Origin: Fibrobacterota bacterium
Lineage (GTDB): Bacteria > Fibrobacterota > Fibrobacteria > UBA11236
Assembly (NCBI GenBank): GCA_028287465.1
Contig: JAQBPO010000011.1
Span: 1 to 60,957, forward strand
DNA length: 60,957 nt
Direction of reading: 5' to 3'
The translations under genes and the position numbers were made by a program. A model generated the notes under the pieces. The model searched no databases. It saw nothing but the letters and a program-made list of their open reading frames with translations, and was not told where the DNA came from. Shown here in pieces: positions 32,622 through 41,121 of the stretch (position 1 is the first letter of the stretch; each line of letters starts with the position of its first letter).

Positions 32622-34363
32622 GTCTTGTCTCCGGCCCCCAACAGGGCCATCTGGTCCAGCAATCCGGGATAGCGTCCGTCCAGGCAGCCCGCCCCGCGCA
32701 GGGTGGAAGCGCCATGGGACTTGAGCCCCATCACCATGCCGGCCAGGGCCAGGCCCGGATGCCCCATGCAATCGTACGCGCTGCCGTCGTAATCGGGGCG
32801 GCCGCGGATCACCACGCCGTCCTCGATCTCGCCGATTTCCACGCCCGCGGACTTGAGCGCGGCGGTGAAGCCCTTGAGCAGATCCACGTCGTGCTTCCGC
32901 AGGTAGGTCACGTCCCGGAGTACGGTCTCGCCTTCCGCGTAAGACGCCGCCACCATCAGGAGGAAGATCTCGTCGCGCATGCCGGAATGGTTGTCCGCGG
33001 CGAAGCGTTTGCCGAACAGTTCCGCCGAGCGCACGCGCAGGAGGCCGAGGCCTTCCCCGTTCCGCTCGCGGCGGCTCACCACTTCGATGTCCGCGCCCAT
33101 GCGGCGCAGGGCGGAGATGAAACCGGCGCGGGAGGGGTTGAGGGGCACGTTCTCCAGGGTCACGTCCGAACCCTTGATGAGGGTGGCGGCCAGGCAATAG
33201 GCCGAGGCCAAGGCGATGTCGGCGGGGATGGTGTAGGTCTGGGGCTTGAGCTTGGCGCCTGCGCCCAGGCGGATGCGCGTCTGCGGCTCCGTCTTTCCGG
33301 CGGCCCGCATCTGGCGGGCGATGCGGCGCGCGAGCTCATCGCCCTCGGGGGCTTCGTTCTTTTCCACGCGGACGGGGCCGCCGAACTGGGCGGCCAGGGT
33401 TTCCAGCCAATCGGGGCCGCTCTTGGAGAGGGACAGATCGAGGGATTGCCCGGAAGCGAGATGGAAGGAGAGGAGGGCGAGCTTGGCCTGGTATTCGTCC
33501 CAGCCGAATTCGGCGGGCTTGCAGACGGCCGCGGCGGCGCCGCCCGGATGCAGTTGGGCCGCCGTCTTGTAAGTGAGCCCGGTAGGCGACTTCATCAGGA
33601 GGAATTCCTGGTCCGGGGCCGGGCCCGAATAGGCCTGGGCTGGAGAGGGCCGCGCCGCGGCGGCTTCCCTTTCAGCGTCCCGGGCCGCCTTGGCGGCCTT
33701 TGCGCGTTTCCTGCGCATGGCGTCTTCGTCGTCGGCGTCCAACAGATCCATGGCCATGGCCGAGGCGCTGACGGATCCCTCGTCCCCGACGATACGGGCG
33801 TTCTCCTCCGCGTACGGATCCGGATCCGATCCGGTCTCTTCGCCTGACGAAGGGGCCTCATCCGACCCATGCGCCGCTCCTGGCGCGGAAGCAGATATAG
33901 GCGCCGCCTCGGCCAGGCCGATATCGGAAGCTTTGACGAGCTCCGGCGCGGATTCCAGTTTCAGGATCCGCCCGAGCAACTCCATGGCCTCGCCGGATAC
34001 GCAGGCCGGATCGATGGCGAGGGAACGGCGGCATTCCTTCGCGGCCAGGAATCCGGCCAAGGTGAGCAGTTCGGCCTCGTGGCGCACGCGCAAAGGCTCG
34101 GGGCCGGATACCGGCGCGTTACCCCCGTGGATGGTCCAGTGCCCGTCCAGGGACTGTTGGGCGTAGCCCATGCGGATGAAGTCCTGCATGATGTCCCGGA
34201 ACCAGGGGGAATCGGGAAGGTTCTCGAGCTTGGTCGGCCCTTCGGCCAACGCGCCCATCAACAGGGCCTGGAAGCCGGTCAGGCCGTCCCCTTGCAGGGT
34301 CGGCTGCCCCTTGAGCCGTTTGCTCCTCTTGATCTCCACCGCATTCTCCAACAAGACCTCCAT
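32618..34363 (-). CDS. EPSP synthase-like protein lacking catalytic residues
   Basis: Protein of 581 aa with the two-domain EPSP synthase fold, recognisable from ALLMGALAEGPTKLENL at the start and RDEIFLLMVAASYAEGETVL near the end. A low-complexity acidic/Ala-rich insert occupies about residues 150-250; normal AroA is about 430 aa. Catalytic positions are lost: the KSxSxR loop reads GDGLTGFQ (residues 25-32), the KESDR loop reads KHDVDLL, the DHR motif reads GHP, and the final Lys is Gly. It sits between tyrA and nadK. Either a pseudoenzyme or a very divergent enzyme; a true aroA should be sought elsewhere in the genome. ATG at 34363 has GAGG 8 nt upstream. Confidence 0.8.
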   Translation of the reverse strand: MEVLLENAVEIKRSKRLKGQPTLQGDGLTGFQALLMGALAEGPTKLENLPDSPWFRDIMQDFIRMGYAQQSLDGHWTIHGGNAPVSGPEPLRVRHEAELLTLAGFLAAKECRRSLAIDPACVSGEAMELLGRILKLESAPELVKASDIGLAEAAPISASAPGAAHGSDEAPSSGEETGSDPDPYAEENARIVGDEGSVSASAMAMDLLDADDEDAMRRKRAKAAKAARDAEREAAAARPSPAQAYSGPAPDQEFLLMKSPTGLTYKTAAQLHPGGAAAAVCKPAEFGWDEYQAKLALLSFHLASGQSLDLSLSKSGPDWLETLAAQFGGPVRVEKNEAPEGDELARRIARQMRAAGKTEPQTRIRLGAGAKLKPQTYTIPADIALASAYCLAATLIKGSDVTLENVPLNPSRAGFISALRRMGADIEVVSRRERNGEGLGLLRVRSAELFGKRFAADNHSGMRDEIFLLMVAASYAEGETVLRDVTYLRKHDVDLLKGFTAALKSAGVEIGEIEDGVVIRGRPDYDGSAYDCMGHPGLALAGMVMGLKSHGASTLRGAGCLDGRYPGLLDQMALLGAGDKT

Positions 34364-35595
34364 CACCTCAACCTCGCCCTGAATCCCGCCACCGCCAGCT
34401 TATCTATGGCCGCGCCCGCCGCTTCGCTATCGTGGAATCCCATCATCAGCACGCCGCCCTCGCCTTCGCGGACCTTGAGGATCTCCACGTCCAATACGTT
34501 GATGCCCGCGTCCGCCAGGGGGCCGAAGACCTTGACCAGGGTGCCCGGCTTGTCTTCCAGATCCACCAGGATTTCCGCCAAGGGCAGGGCGAATCCCTTT
34601 TTGGAATTGGATAGCTGGGACCTGAGGCGGTTGCCCTCGCGGAAGAAATCCTTGCCGAGGTCCCATTCCAGGCCCGCTTCCAGGGCGGCCAGGTGGTCGC
34701 GGAACCCGGAGGTCACTTCGCGCACGGCGGCCAGATTGGAACGCAGGATGGGCTCCCATACCGAAAAAGAGGAAGCGGCCAGGCGCGTCATGTCCCGGAA
34801 GCCGCCGCCCGCGATCTGCAGGCAGTTCTCCACCACCGCGCGGCGCTCGCCGATATAGCTGGCCAGGGCCGTGCTCAAGAGCTGGGGCAGGTGGGAAACG
34901 TGCGCCGCCACCTTGTCGTGCAGTTCCGCCGGCATGCGCGTGGTGCGCGCGCCCAAGGCCTGGGCGAAGCTTTCCAGCCGATCCGCCGCGTCGGAAATCC
35001 GGGCGGCGGCTTTCGCGTCCACGGCGGCCGGGCCGGGCGCGGCCGTTCCGCTCTCGCGCCAGTCCGCATCCGGCGCTTCGCCCGCGCAGATCACCCAGGA
35101 AGCGTTCTGGAACAGGAGCGGATCGCGCGCTTCGAGACCGGTCTTCTCGCTGCCGGCCATGGGATGGGATCCGATGAAGACCGCTCCCGCGCCGGATTGC
35201 GCCGCTGCCTGGGGAAAGGCGGGAAAGGCCTTCCGGCCCAAGGCGCAGATCTCGGCCTTGGTGCTGCCCACATCGGTGATGATGCAATCCGCTTTGAAGG
35301 CCGGAGGGCGCTCGGCCCAATTGCCCAGGATGGCCTTGATATTGTCGATGGGGGTGCAGAGCACGACCAGATCCGCGTCCGCGACGGCCTTGTCTATCTG
35401 GTCGTAGGGGAAGGCCGCGTCCGCGAGGCCGGCGGCGCGCGCCTTTTCCAGGGTGGCCGGGGAGGAAACCGCCGTGATACCCACGGAAGGCCAGCGCCTG
35501 CGCGCCGCTTCGGCCAGGGAGGCGCCCAACAGCCCCATGCCCACCACGGCGATGCGTCCGGGTCGCCAATCCCGGGCGGCGGGCGGCCGGGCCAT
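34363..35595 (-). CDS. tyrA: Prephenate dehydrogenase with C-terminal ACT domain
   Basis: Enzyme of 410 aa in tyrosine synthesis: oxidative decarboxylation of prephenate to 4-hydroxyphenylpyruvate using NAD(P). It has a Rossmann motif VVGMGLLGASLA near residue 20, GSHPMAGSEKTG in the active-site region, and HVSHLPQLLSTALA in the helical dimer domain. Residues about 335-405 form an ACT domain (VDLEDKPGTLVKVFGPLADA), expected to bind tyrosine for feedback control. Start ATG at 35595 overlaps the upstream stop by one base. Confidence 0.95.
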   Translation of the reverse strand: MARPPAARDWRPGRIAVVGMGLLGASLAEAARRRWPSVGITAVSSPATLEKARAAGLADAAFPYDQIDKAVADADLVVLCTPIDNIKAILGNWAERPPAFKADCIITDVGSTKAEICALGRKAFPAFPQAAAQSGAGAVFIGSHPMAGSEKTGLEARDPLLFQNASWVICAGEAPDADWRESGTAAPGPAAVDAKAAARISDAADRLESFAQALGARTTRMPAELHDKVAAHVSHLPQLLSTALASYIGERRAVVENCLQIAGGGFRDMTRLAASSFSVWEPILRSNLAAVREVTSGFRDHLAALEAGLEWDLGKDFFREGNRLRSQLSNSKKGFALPLAEILVDLEDKPGTLVKVFGPLADAGINVLDVEILKVREGEGGVLMMGFHDSEAAGAAIDKLAVAGFRARLR

Positions 35596-35855
35596 CAGGT
35601 GTTCTCCTCCAGGCGCCGGTGCTCGAGGATGATGCATTCGAAGATGCGCCGGATGGCTTCGTCCGGAAGGGGGCCCTTGTTCTGGCCCAGGACGGCTTCG
35701 AAAACCTGCTTCTCGCGCAGGGGATCGTAGATGGGGAGCATCTTCTTCTTCTTGAGCTCGGCGATGGCCTGGGCGCATTTGGCCCGCTCGTTGAGGAGCT
35801 CCAGGAGCTGGAGGTTGAGGGCGTCGATGCGCTTGCGCCAGTCGCCTAGTTCCAT
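35595..35855 (-). CDS. Chorismate mutase, AroQ type
   Basis: Small all-helical enzyme of 86 aa that converts chorismate to prephenate, the substrate of the next gene's product. WRKRIDALNLQLLELLNERA and KCAQAIAELKKKK are the first-helix pattern of the AroQ family, and YDPLREKQVFE the second. Monofunctional. ATG at 35855 follows AAGGAA and lies 10 nt inside trpA. Confidence 0.92.
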   Translation of the reverse strand: MELGDWRKRIDALNLQLLELLNERAKCAQAIAELKKKKMLPIYDPLREKQVFEAVLGQNKGPLPDEAIRRIFECIILEHRRLEENT

Positions 35856-36652
35856 GTTTCCTTGGTGGGAGCGGCCAGGGGCGCGATCAAGGTGCGGATA
35901 TCCGCGAGCATGTCGGCGAACGGTTTCTTTTCCAGGGTGCGGCGCACCAGGGCGCTGCCGACCACGACCCCGTCGGTGAGGCCGCATACGGTGCGGACCT
36001 GATCCGGCTTGGAGATCCCGAAGCCTACGACCACGGGAAGCCGGGATCCCTTCTTGATGGCCGCGACCTTGGATTCGAAATCCTTCTGGAACGCGTCCTG
36101 CTCGCCGGTGATGCCGGTGCGCGAGATGTAGTACAGGAACCCGGTGCCGCCCGCGAGCACCTTGTCCAGGCGCTCCCGCGTGGTGGTGGGCGCGACCAGG
36201 AAGATGAGGGAGAGGTCTTCCCGCTTGCAGATGGCCTGGGTATCTTCGCTTTCCTCGACCGGCATGTCCACCAGCAGCATGCCGTCCATCCCCGCGGCCT
36301 TGGCCCGCCGGGCGAAGGCGTCGATGCCCAGCTTGAAGATGGGGTTGAGGTAGGAGAAGACGATGAGCGGGACCTGGGAACGCTTGCGGATGGCCGCGAC
36401 CATGGCGAAGTACGCGTCCGCGTCCACCCCGAGATCGAGGGCGCGGTTGGCGGCGGTCTGGTTCACCACGCCGTCCGCCATGGGATCGGAAAAGGGATAT
36501 CCCAGTTCGATGATGTCCGCGCCCAGCCGTTCCAGCTCCAGCACGATTTCCACGGTCTCGTCCCGGCCCGGCACGCCCGCGGCGATATAGGGGATGAAGG
36601 CCTTCTTTTTCGATTCCTTCAGGCGCGCGAACGCGGCGTCGATGCGGTTCAT
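35846..36652 (-). CDS. trpA: Tryptophan synthase alpha chain
   Basis: Enzyme of 268 aa that cleaves indole-3-glycerol phosphate to indole and glyceraldehyde phosphate. [17 protein letters not shown] and [15 protein letters not shown] contain the catalytic Glu and Asp of TrpA. It overlaps trpB by 4 nt (ATGA), as usual for the alpha-beta complex. Confidence 0.97.
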   Translation of the reverse strand: MNRIDAAFARLKESKKKAFIPYIAAGVPGRDETVEIVLELERLGADIIELGYPFSDPMADGVVNQTAANRALDLGVDADAYFAMVAAIRKRSQVPLIVFSYLNPIFKLGIDAFARRAKAAGMDGMLLVDMPVEESEDTQAICKREDLSLIFLVAPTTTRERLDKVLAGGTGFLYYISRTGITGEQDAFQKDFESKVAAIKKGSRLPVVVGFGISKPDQVRTVCGLTDGVVVGSALVRRTLEKKPFADMLADIRTLIAPLAAPTKETWN

Positions 36653-37920
36653 GCGCAGGCCCCCGGGGATCCGGAAGGGCCTTTGCCGCTGGCCGGCTTC
36701 GCGGCCTCGGCCGCTTTCGCGGCAGCGACTTCCGCCATGGCGGCCTGGACCGTGCTCATATCCTTGTCACCGCGGCCGGAAAGGTTCACCACCAACAAGG
36801 TGTCCTTCGGAAGGGTGGGCGCCAGGCGCATGGCCTCGGAAATGGCATGGGAGCTTTCCAGGGCCGGGATGATGCCTTCCAGGCGGCTGAGCTGGCCGAA
36901 GGCCTCGAGGGCTTCCGCATCCGTGGCGGAAGTGTAGGTGATGCGCCCGGAATCGCGGTACATCGCATGCTCGGGTCCGACATTGGCGTAATCGAGCCCG
37001 GCGGAGATGGAATGGGTCTCGGCGATCTGGCCTTGCGGGGTCTGCAGCACGTAGCTCTTGGCCCCGTGGAGCACGCCCAGGGTGCCGCCCGCGAAGCGCG
37101 CCGCATGCATTCCGGTGAGCACGCCATGGCCGCCCGCCTCGACGCCGATCATCTTCACCGAAGGCTTGTCCAGGAAGTTGTAGAACATGCCGATGGCATT
37201 GCTGCCTCCGCCTACGCAGGCGACGAGATAATCGGGCAGGCGCTTCTCCTTCTCCATCATCTGGCGTTCCGTCTCCTCGCCGATGATCTTCTGGAAGTCC
37301 CGCACGATGCGGGGGTAGGGATGCGGGCCCAAGGCCGATCCGAATACGTAATGGGTCCTGTCGATGTTGGTGACCCAATCGCGGATGGCCTCGTTGATGG
37401 CGTCCTTGAGGGTACGGCTGCCGGATTCCACCGGGACCACGGTGGCGCCGAGCAGGAGCATGCGCTGCACGTTGGGGGCCTGGCGTTCCATGTCCACGCG
37501 TCCCATGTAGATGACGCACTCCATGTCGAACTTGGCGGCCGCGGCGGCGGTGGCCACTCCATGCTGCCCCGCTCCGGTCTCCGCGATGATCCGCTTCTTG
37601 CCCATGTGCCGGGCGATGAGAACCTGGCCCAGGGAATTATTGATCTTATGGGCACCGGTATGATTCAGGTCTTCCCGCTTGAGGTAGATCTTCGCTCCGC
37701 CGAATTTCCGGGTCATGCGTTCGGCGAAGTAGAGAGGCGAGGGCCGTCCCACGAATTCCTTGAGATGGAGATCCAGCTCCGCGAGGAAGGCGGGATTTTC
37801 CCGCAAGGCGAGATAGTGGGTCTCCAGCTCTTCGAGGGCGGGCATCAAGACTTCGGGGGCATACTTACCGCCGAATTGGCCGAAACGGCCCCATTTATCG
37901 GGAAATTGCCGGGGATCCAT
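36649..37920 (-). CDS. trpB: Tryptophan synthase beta chain
   Basis: PLP enzyme of 423 aa joining indole and serine. The PLP lysine lies in [15 protein letters not shown] and the phosphate-binding loop is [15 protein letters not shown]. The C-terminus has an Ala/Lys/Gly-rich extension of about 25 residues. ATG at 37920 has AGGAG 5 nt upstream; the 42 codons further upstream in frame are not supported. First gene of a nine-gene minus-strand cluster. No trp leader peptide or attenuator was recognised upstream. Confidence 0.97.
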   Translation of the reverse strand: MDPRQFPDKWGRFGQFGGKYAPEVLMPALEELETHYLALRENPAFLAELDLHLKEFVGRPSPLYFAERMTRKFGGAKIYLKREDLNHTGAHKINNSLGQVLIARHMGKKRIIAETGAGQHGVATAAAAAKFDMECVIYMGRVDMERQAPNVQRMLLLGATVVPVESGSRTLKDAINEAIRDWVTNIDRTHYVFGSALGPHPYPRIVRDFQKIIGEETERQMMEKEKRLPDYLVACVGGGSNAIGMFYNFLDKPSVKMIGVEAGGHGVLTGMHAARFAGGTLGVLHGAKSYVLQTPQGQIAETHSISAGLDYANVGPEHAMYRDSGRITYTSATDAEALEAFGQLSRLEGIIPALESSHAISEAMRLAPTLPKDTLLVVNLSGRGDKDMSTVQAAMAEVAAAKAAEAAKPASGKGPSGSPGACA

Positions 37921-38282
37921 GGCGCTCCTGAGGGGCGGAACAACCGCTCCCGTAAGGTCCGAAAGGTAGCTTTTCCGGCTTTTCTTGGCTTTTCCAAGGG
38001 GGATTTCCCGGGTCCCGCGGAGGCGGAAAAAATATGCTGAAAACAAAGTGAAATACTAAACTCGTGTCCGATTTTGCTTTATAAAAAGAAGCATAAAAAT
38101 CGCCTAAAAATCGTATAAAAATGGGATTAGGTGAGGAAGTGCCAAAATAAAACGCAGGAATATGTCAAATGAATTTACAGACATGACTAAACAAAAATGG
38201 AGGGTGTGAATGGGATTCCGCGCATACATTTAGAGCCGGATCCGTCCTTGGTGGGAGGGTTCCCGAAAGGATGGATCTCGCA
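37921..38282. other. AT-rich divergent promoter region
   Basis: About 360 bp between trpB (minus) and a secreted-protein gene (plus). 38040-38170 is strongly A/T-rich, unlike the surroundings. It contains four phased A-tracts (38083-38121), a TATAAA at 38080-38085 on the plus strand and a TTGACA on the minus strand (38168-38163) without a clear -10. No gene. Confidence 0.6.
38083..38121. promoter_or_regulatory. Phased A-tracts (likely curved DNA)
   Basis: AAAAA runs begin at 38083, 38095, 38106 and 38117, i.e. 11-12 bp apart, about one helical turn. Three of them lie in near-identical 11-bp units of the form xxTAAAAATCG. Phased A-tracts bend DNA and can act as UP elements or nucleoid-protein sites. 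Confidence 0.6.
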
Positions 38283-39539
38283 ATGAAGCTTTTTTCCGTG
38301 ATAACGGTTTTGGCCTTGGGAATCGGGTCGGCTTGGGCCCAGCAAGAGCGGACCGTGCGCATCCCCCTTCTTGCCGATGCCCGCTCCCCTGGGCAGACGC
38401 AATGGAAGTACACCACAACCGATCCGGGTACGCCCGACTGGTCTTCCGCGGCTTATGATGCGGCCGCCTGGGGCTCGGGCTTCGGCGGCTTCGGCACGGG
38501 AGTCGTCACGGGCTCCAACATGGCCACCGAATGGGCCGGCACCGACATCTGGTTGCGCAAGACCTTCGACCTGCCCGACCTCAATCCGGAATTCCTGATC
38601 CTGAGCCACCATCATGACGAAGAGGCCGAGTTCTTCCTCAATGGCGTAATGGTCTACCAGGAGTCCGGCTGGATCGAGGCTTATGCGGAAGTGTACCTGT
38701 CCGATGAATTCAAATCCGCCCTGAAACCGGAAGGCAACGTCTTCGCCGTCCATTGCAGGAATACCGATGGCGCCGGCTACATCGATGCAGGCCTCGCCTA
38801 TACCGTGACCTTCAAGACCGCTTCCCTGATCGCGGATGCGCGCACCTTCCCGGAGGAATGGCGGTACACGACTTCGGATCCCGGTTTCGACTGGCAATTG
38901 CCCGCTTTTTCCGACGCGGATTGGACCGCCGGCCGCGCGGGTTTCGGGACCCCGGATTTGTACTCGGCGACGTCGGCTACGGAATGGCTCGGAAGCGATC
39001 TTTGGATGCGCAAAACCTTCACCTTGGACAATGCCTTTCCCCACTATCTGGCCAGCTTCATGCATGACGACGACATGGAGGTCTATATCAACGGGACCCT
39101 GGTGCTCCAGGACGCATCGTTCACCCAGGGATACCGGGATCTGGTGCTGGAACCGGTGGCCCAAGCCCTCCGGCAGGGGGTGAATTCCGTGGCCGTGCAT
39201 TGCCATAACAATGACGGTCCCGGATACATCGATTTCGGGCTGCTGGGCCTGGAAAAACCCGCCCCGACCGCGGTGGGAAGGGCCCGGAGGCAGGCCTCCG
39301 GACGGGGGTCGGAGCGCTTGTACGCGTCCCAGGGACGATTGGTCCTTGGAGGCCTGGCCGCCGCGTCCGGAGGCCGCCTGGAGCTCTTCGGTCCGGACGG
39401 GCATTTCCGGGCAAGCCTGTCCGCGGGGAAAGGGCAGGCCTCCCTGGCCCTTCCCGCGGCCCTGGGAACCGGCATGTTCCGGTATCGTTGGGATTCCCCC
39501 TCAGGTATGCGCCAAGGTACCCTGGTCCGCCAGCCCTGA
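38283..39539 (+). CDS. Secreted protein with two jelly-roll binding domains and C-terminal sorting-like domain
   Basis: Protein of 418 aa with a signal peptide ending AWAQ. Two homologous beta-sandwich repeats (about 25-180 and 185-320) resemble galactose-binding-like domains found in sugar-hydrolase accessory regions; parallel segments are TDIWLRKTFDLPDL with SDLWMRKTFTLDN, and GAGYIDAGL with GPGYIDFGL. The last about 75 residues (RLELFGPDGHFRAS and TGMFRYRW) look like a T9SS type A sorting domain or related beta-sandwich. ATG at 38283 is preferred over 38271 because GGATGG then lies upstream at a good distance. Probably a surface carbohydrate-binding protein (inference). Confidence 0.75.
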   Translation: MKLFSVITVLALGIGSAWAQQERTVRIPLLADARSPGQTQWKYTTTDPGTPDWSSAAYDAAAWGSGFGGFGTGVVTGSNMATEWAGTDIWLRKTFDLPDLNPEFLILSHHHDEEAEFFLNGVMVYQESGWIEAYAEVYLSDEFKSALKPEGNVFAVHCRNTDGAGYIDAGLAYTVTFKTASLIADARTFPEEWRYTTSDPGFDWQLPAFSDADWTAGRAGFGTPDLYSATSATEWLGSDLWMRKTFTLDNAFPHYLASFMHDDDMEVYINGTLVLQDASFTQGYRDLVLEPVAQALRQGVNSVAVHCHNNDGPGYIDFGLLGLEKPAPTAVGRARRQASGRGSERLYASQGRLVLGGLAAASGGRLELFGPDGHFRASLSAGKGQASLALPAALGTGMFRYRWDSPSGMRQGTLVRQP

Positions 39540-39564
39540 CCCGGGGGTAACAACCCCGCTCCAA

Positions 39565-39605
39565 CCCCTCATGGCGTGAAAAAACGCCGAGGGGGGACGT
39601 TTCTT
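39565..39605 (+). terminator. Putative terminator after the secreted binding protein
   Basis: CCCCTC (39565-39570) and GGCGT (39573-39577) pair with ACGCC (39584-39588) and GAGGGG (39589-39594), an 11-bp stem with a 2-nt bulge and a GA-rich loop. A short T-rich stretch follows near 39600. Confidence 0.45.
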
Positions 39606-39776
39606 GCATGATACCCGCCCGGAACAGCGAAAGTTTCCCCGTTTCCATATACAGAATCCTGCCTTCTAGATATCTTTTCGGGGTACCGTGAACGGTTCCA
39701 CAAGGGAATGGAAGGACGGGGCCGACCGAAGGGTCGGGGCCGGAACTTCATCACATCTCAAAAGCAGGTCGATTTT

Positions 39777-40880
39777 ATGCTGGCTACCCAGGTCCGACAG
39801 AAAGACGCCATCTTCTATTTCGCCGCCTATCCGGCGAAAGCGCTTCTCGAGAAGGTGCGTTTCAGCAGCCGTTTCTACGACGAGGGTACGCCCATCGCCG
39901 CCGAAGCCGCTCCTGAAGGGGATGAAATCGCCAAATTCATCGGCCGCATCGAAAAATCGGATAAGGCCTTCCAGCGCACCATGGCCCGGGATAAAGTCCG
40001 TTCCATCCGCAATTTCTACGAAACGGCCAGCAACCAGCCCCCCATCCCGGGTACGGTCCTGCTTTTCACCGCCGAAAAGCTGCGTTTCCGCGGCATAGGG
40101 GACAATGAAGGCGTCGGGCACCTCTCGGATCCGGACGGCAAATACCTGATCATCGATGGGCAGCACCGCCTGGCCGCCCTGCATTTCTACTTCCGCGAGC
40201 GTCCGGACGAAGCCGCCAGCATCAACGTGCCATGCATCATCTTCGACGGCCGCAGCGAGGACTTCGCCACGGAAATGTTCGTCATCATCAACTCCACGCC
40301 CACGCGCATCAACAAGAGCCATCTGGTGGACTTGTACGAGCGCGTTTCCTTCGCCTCGCCGGACAAGCGTTGCGCCGCGCGCGTGGTCGAGCACCTGTAC
40401 GGCCGGGACGACAGCCCCCTGCAATACCGCATCAACCGCCTGGGCGGCAAGAGCAAGCAGGAGAAGTGGATCCTGCAGGCGGAACTGTTCAACGAAGTCA
40501 ACCGTTGGGTCAAGTCCGAATGGGATCCCAAGGAGGACCTCAGCCCGACCCATCAGGCGGAACGCTTCTACGAGCAACTGCGCGACTTCCTCAAGGCGTC
40601 CGCCCAGGTCTGGGGCGAAACCTGGGGAAAGAACACGACTCATATGGTCACCAAGCCCGTGACCCTCAAGGCACTCATCCGCGTCTGCGCGGACCTGTCC
40701 GAAAAGGACGGCGAACCCACCGCCGGGCGCGTGAAGCGTTGGGTGGAACGGTTGCAGCCGTGGACGGAGATGAAGAGCGCCTTCAAGTCCGAGGGTTTCT
40801 ATGAACGCTTTCCGGCCAAGGGCCAGGTGGAGCGCGTGGGCCGCATCTACAAGGATCTGTGCAAGGTCATCGACCTTTAG
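39777..40880 (+). CDS. DGQHR domain protein (DndB-like)
   Basis: Protein of 367 aa. IDGQHRLAALHFYF near residue 125 is the name-giving motif of DGQHR proteins, the group that includes DndB, a regulator of DNA phosphorothioation, and ParB/nuclease-like relatives. Opening MLATQVRQKDAIFYFAAYPA matches the family start, so ATG at 39777 (AGG 10 nt upstream) is used rather than 39708. No dndACDE or other phosphorothioation genes are adjacent, so it is a solo member, possibly a DNA-modification or nucleotide-binding regulator (inference). Its last codons lie in a 26-bp tandem repeat. Confidence 0.85.
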   Translation: MLATQVRQKDAIFYFAAYPAKALLEKVRFSSRFYDEGTPIAAEAAPEGDEIAKFIGRIEKSDKAFQRTMARDKVRSIRNFYETASNQPPIPGTVLLFTAEKLRFRGIGDNEGVGHLSDPDGKYLIIDGQHRLAALHFYFRERPDEAASINVPCIIFDGRSEDFATEMFVIINSTPTRINKSHLVDLYERVSFASPDKRCAARVVEHLYGRDDSPLQYRINRLGGKSKQEKWILQAELFNEVNRWVKSEWDPKEDLSPTHQAERFYEQLRDFLKASAQVWGETWGKNTTHMVTKPVTLKALIRVCADLSEKDGEPTAGRVKRWVERLQPWTEMKSAFKSEGFYERFPAKGQVERVGRIYKDLCKVIDL

Positions 40881-40943
40881 GTCAATGACCCGTCATCGAC
40901 CTTTAGGTCAAGGTCCCGTAATCGGCCCTTAGGCCAATAACCC
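40866..40943. repeat. Three 26-bp tandem repeats with conserved palindrome
   Basis: Units are 40866-40891, 40892-40917 and 40918-40943. Each has a palindromic core, GACCTTTAGGTC in units 1 and 2 and GGCCCTTAGGCC in unit 3, where both arms changed together and kept the pairing. Unit 1 contains the TAG stop of the DGQHR gene. Confidence 0.85.
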
Positions 40944-41010
40944 TTCCCCTTGGGTTTGACCTTATTGGGTCTATGCCACCGGGTCGAGGGTTCATCCCCA
41001 ATCGAATCAA

Positions 41011-41033
41011 GGCGCCCCCAAAGGGCGCCTTTT
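41011..41033 (+). terminator. Rho-independent terminator of the DGQHR gene
   Basis: GGCGCCC (41011-41017) pairs with GGGCGCC (41023-41029) around a 5-nt loop, followed by TTTT (41030-41033). A classical intrinsic terminator about 130 nt after the stop codon. Confidence 0.75.
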
Positions 41034-41121
41034 CCAAAAAGCGTTGCCAAAAGCGTTGTCAACCGGACGGTTGACCGCCCCCCTTTCCCGGGCGGATTAT
41101 ATTAGACCCCATGGGGGGACT

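Noticed and set aside
37921-38282. trp leader peptide or attenuator
   Set aside because: No short frame with adjacent Trp codons and no alternative hairpin pair found by eye.
40866-40943. CRISPR array
   Set aside because: Units are contiguous with no spacers and no cas genes are nearby.
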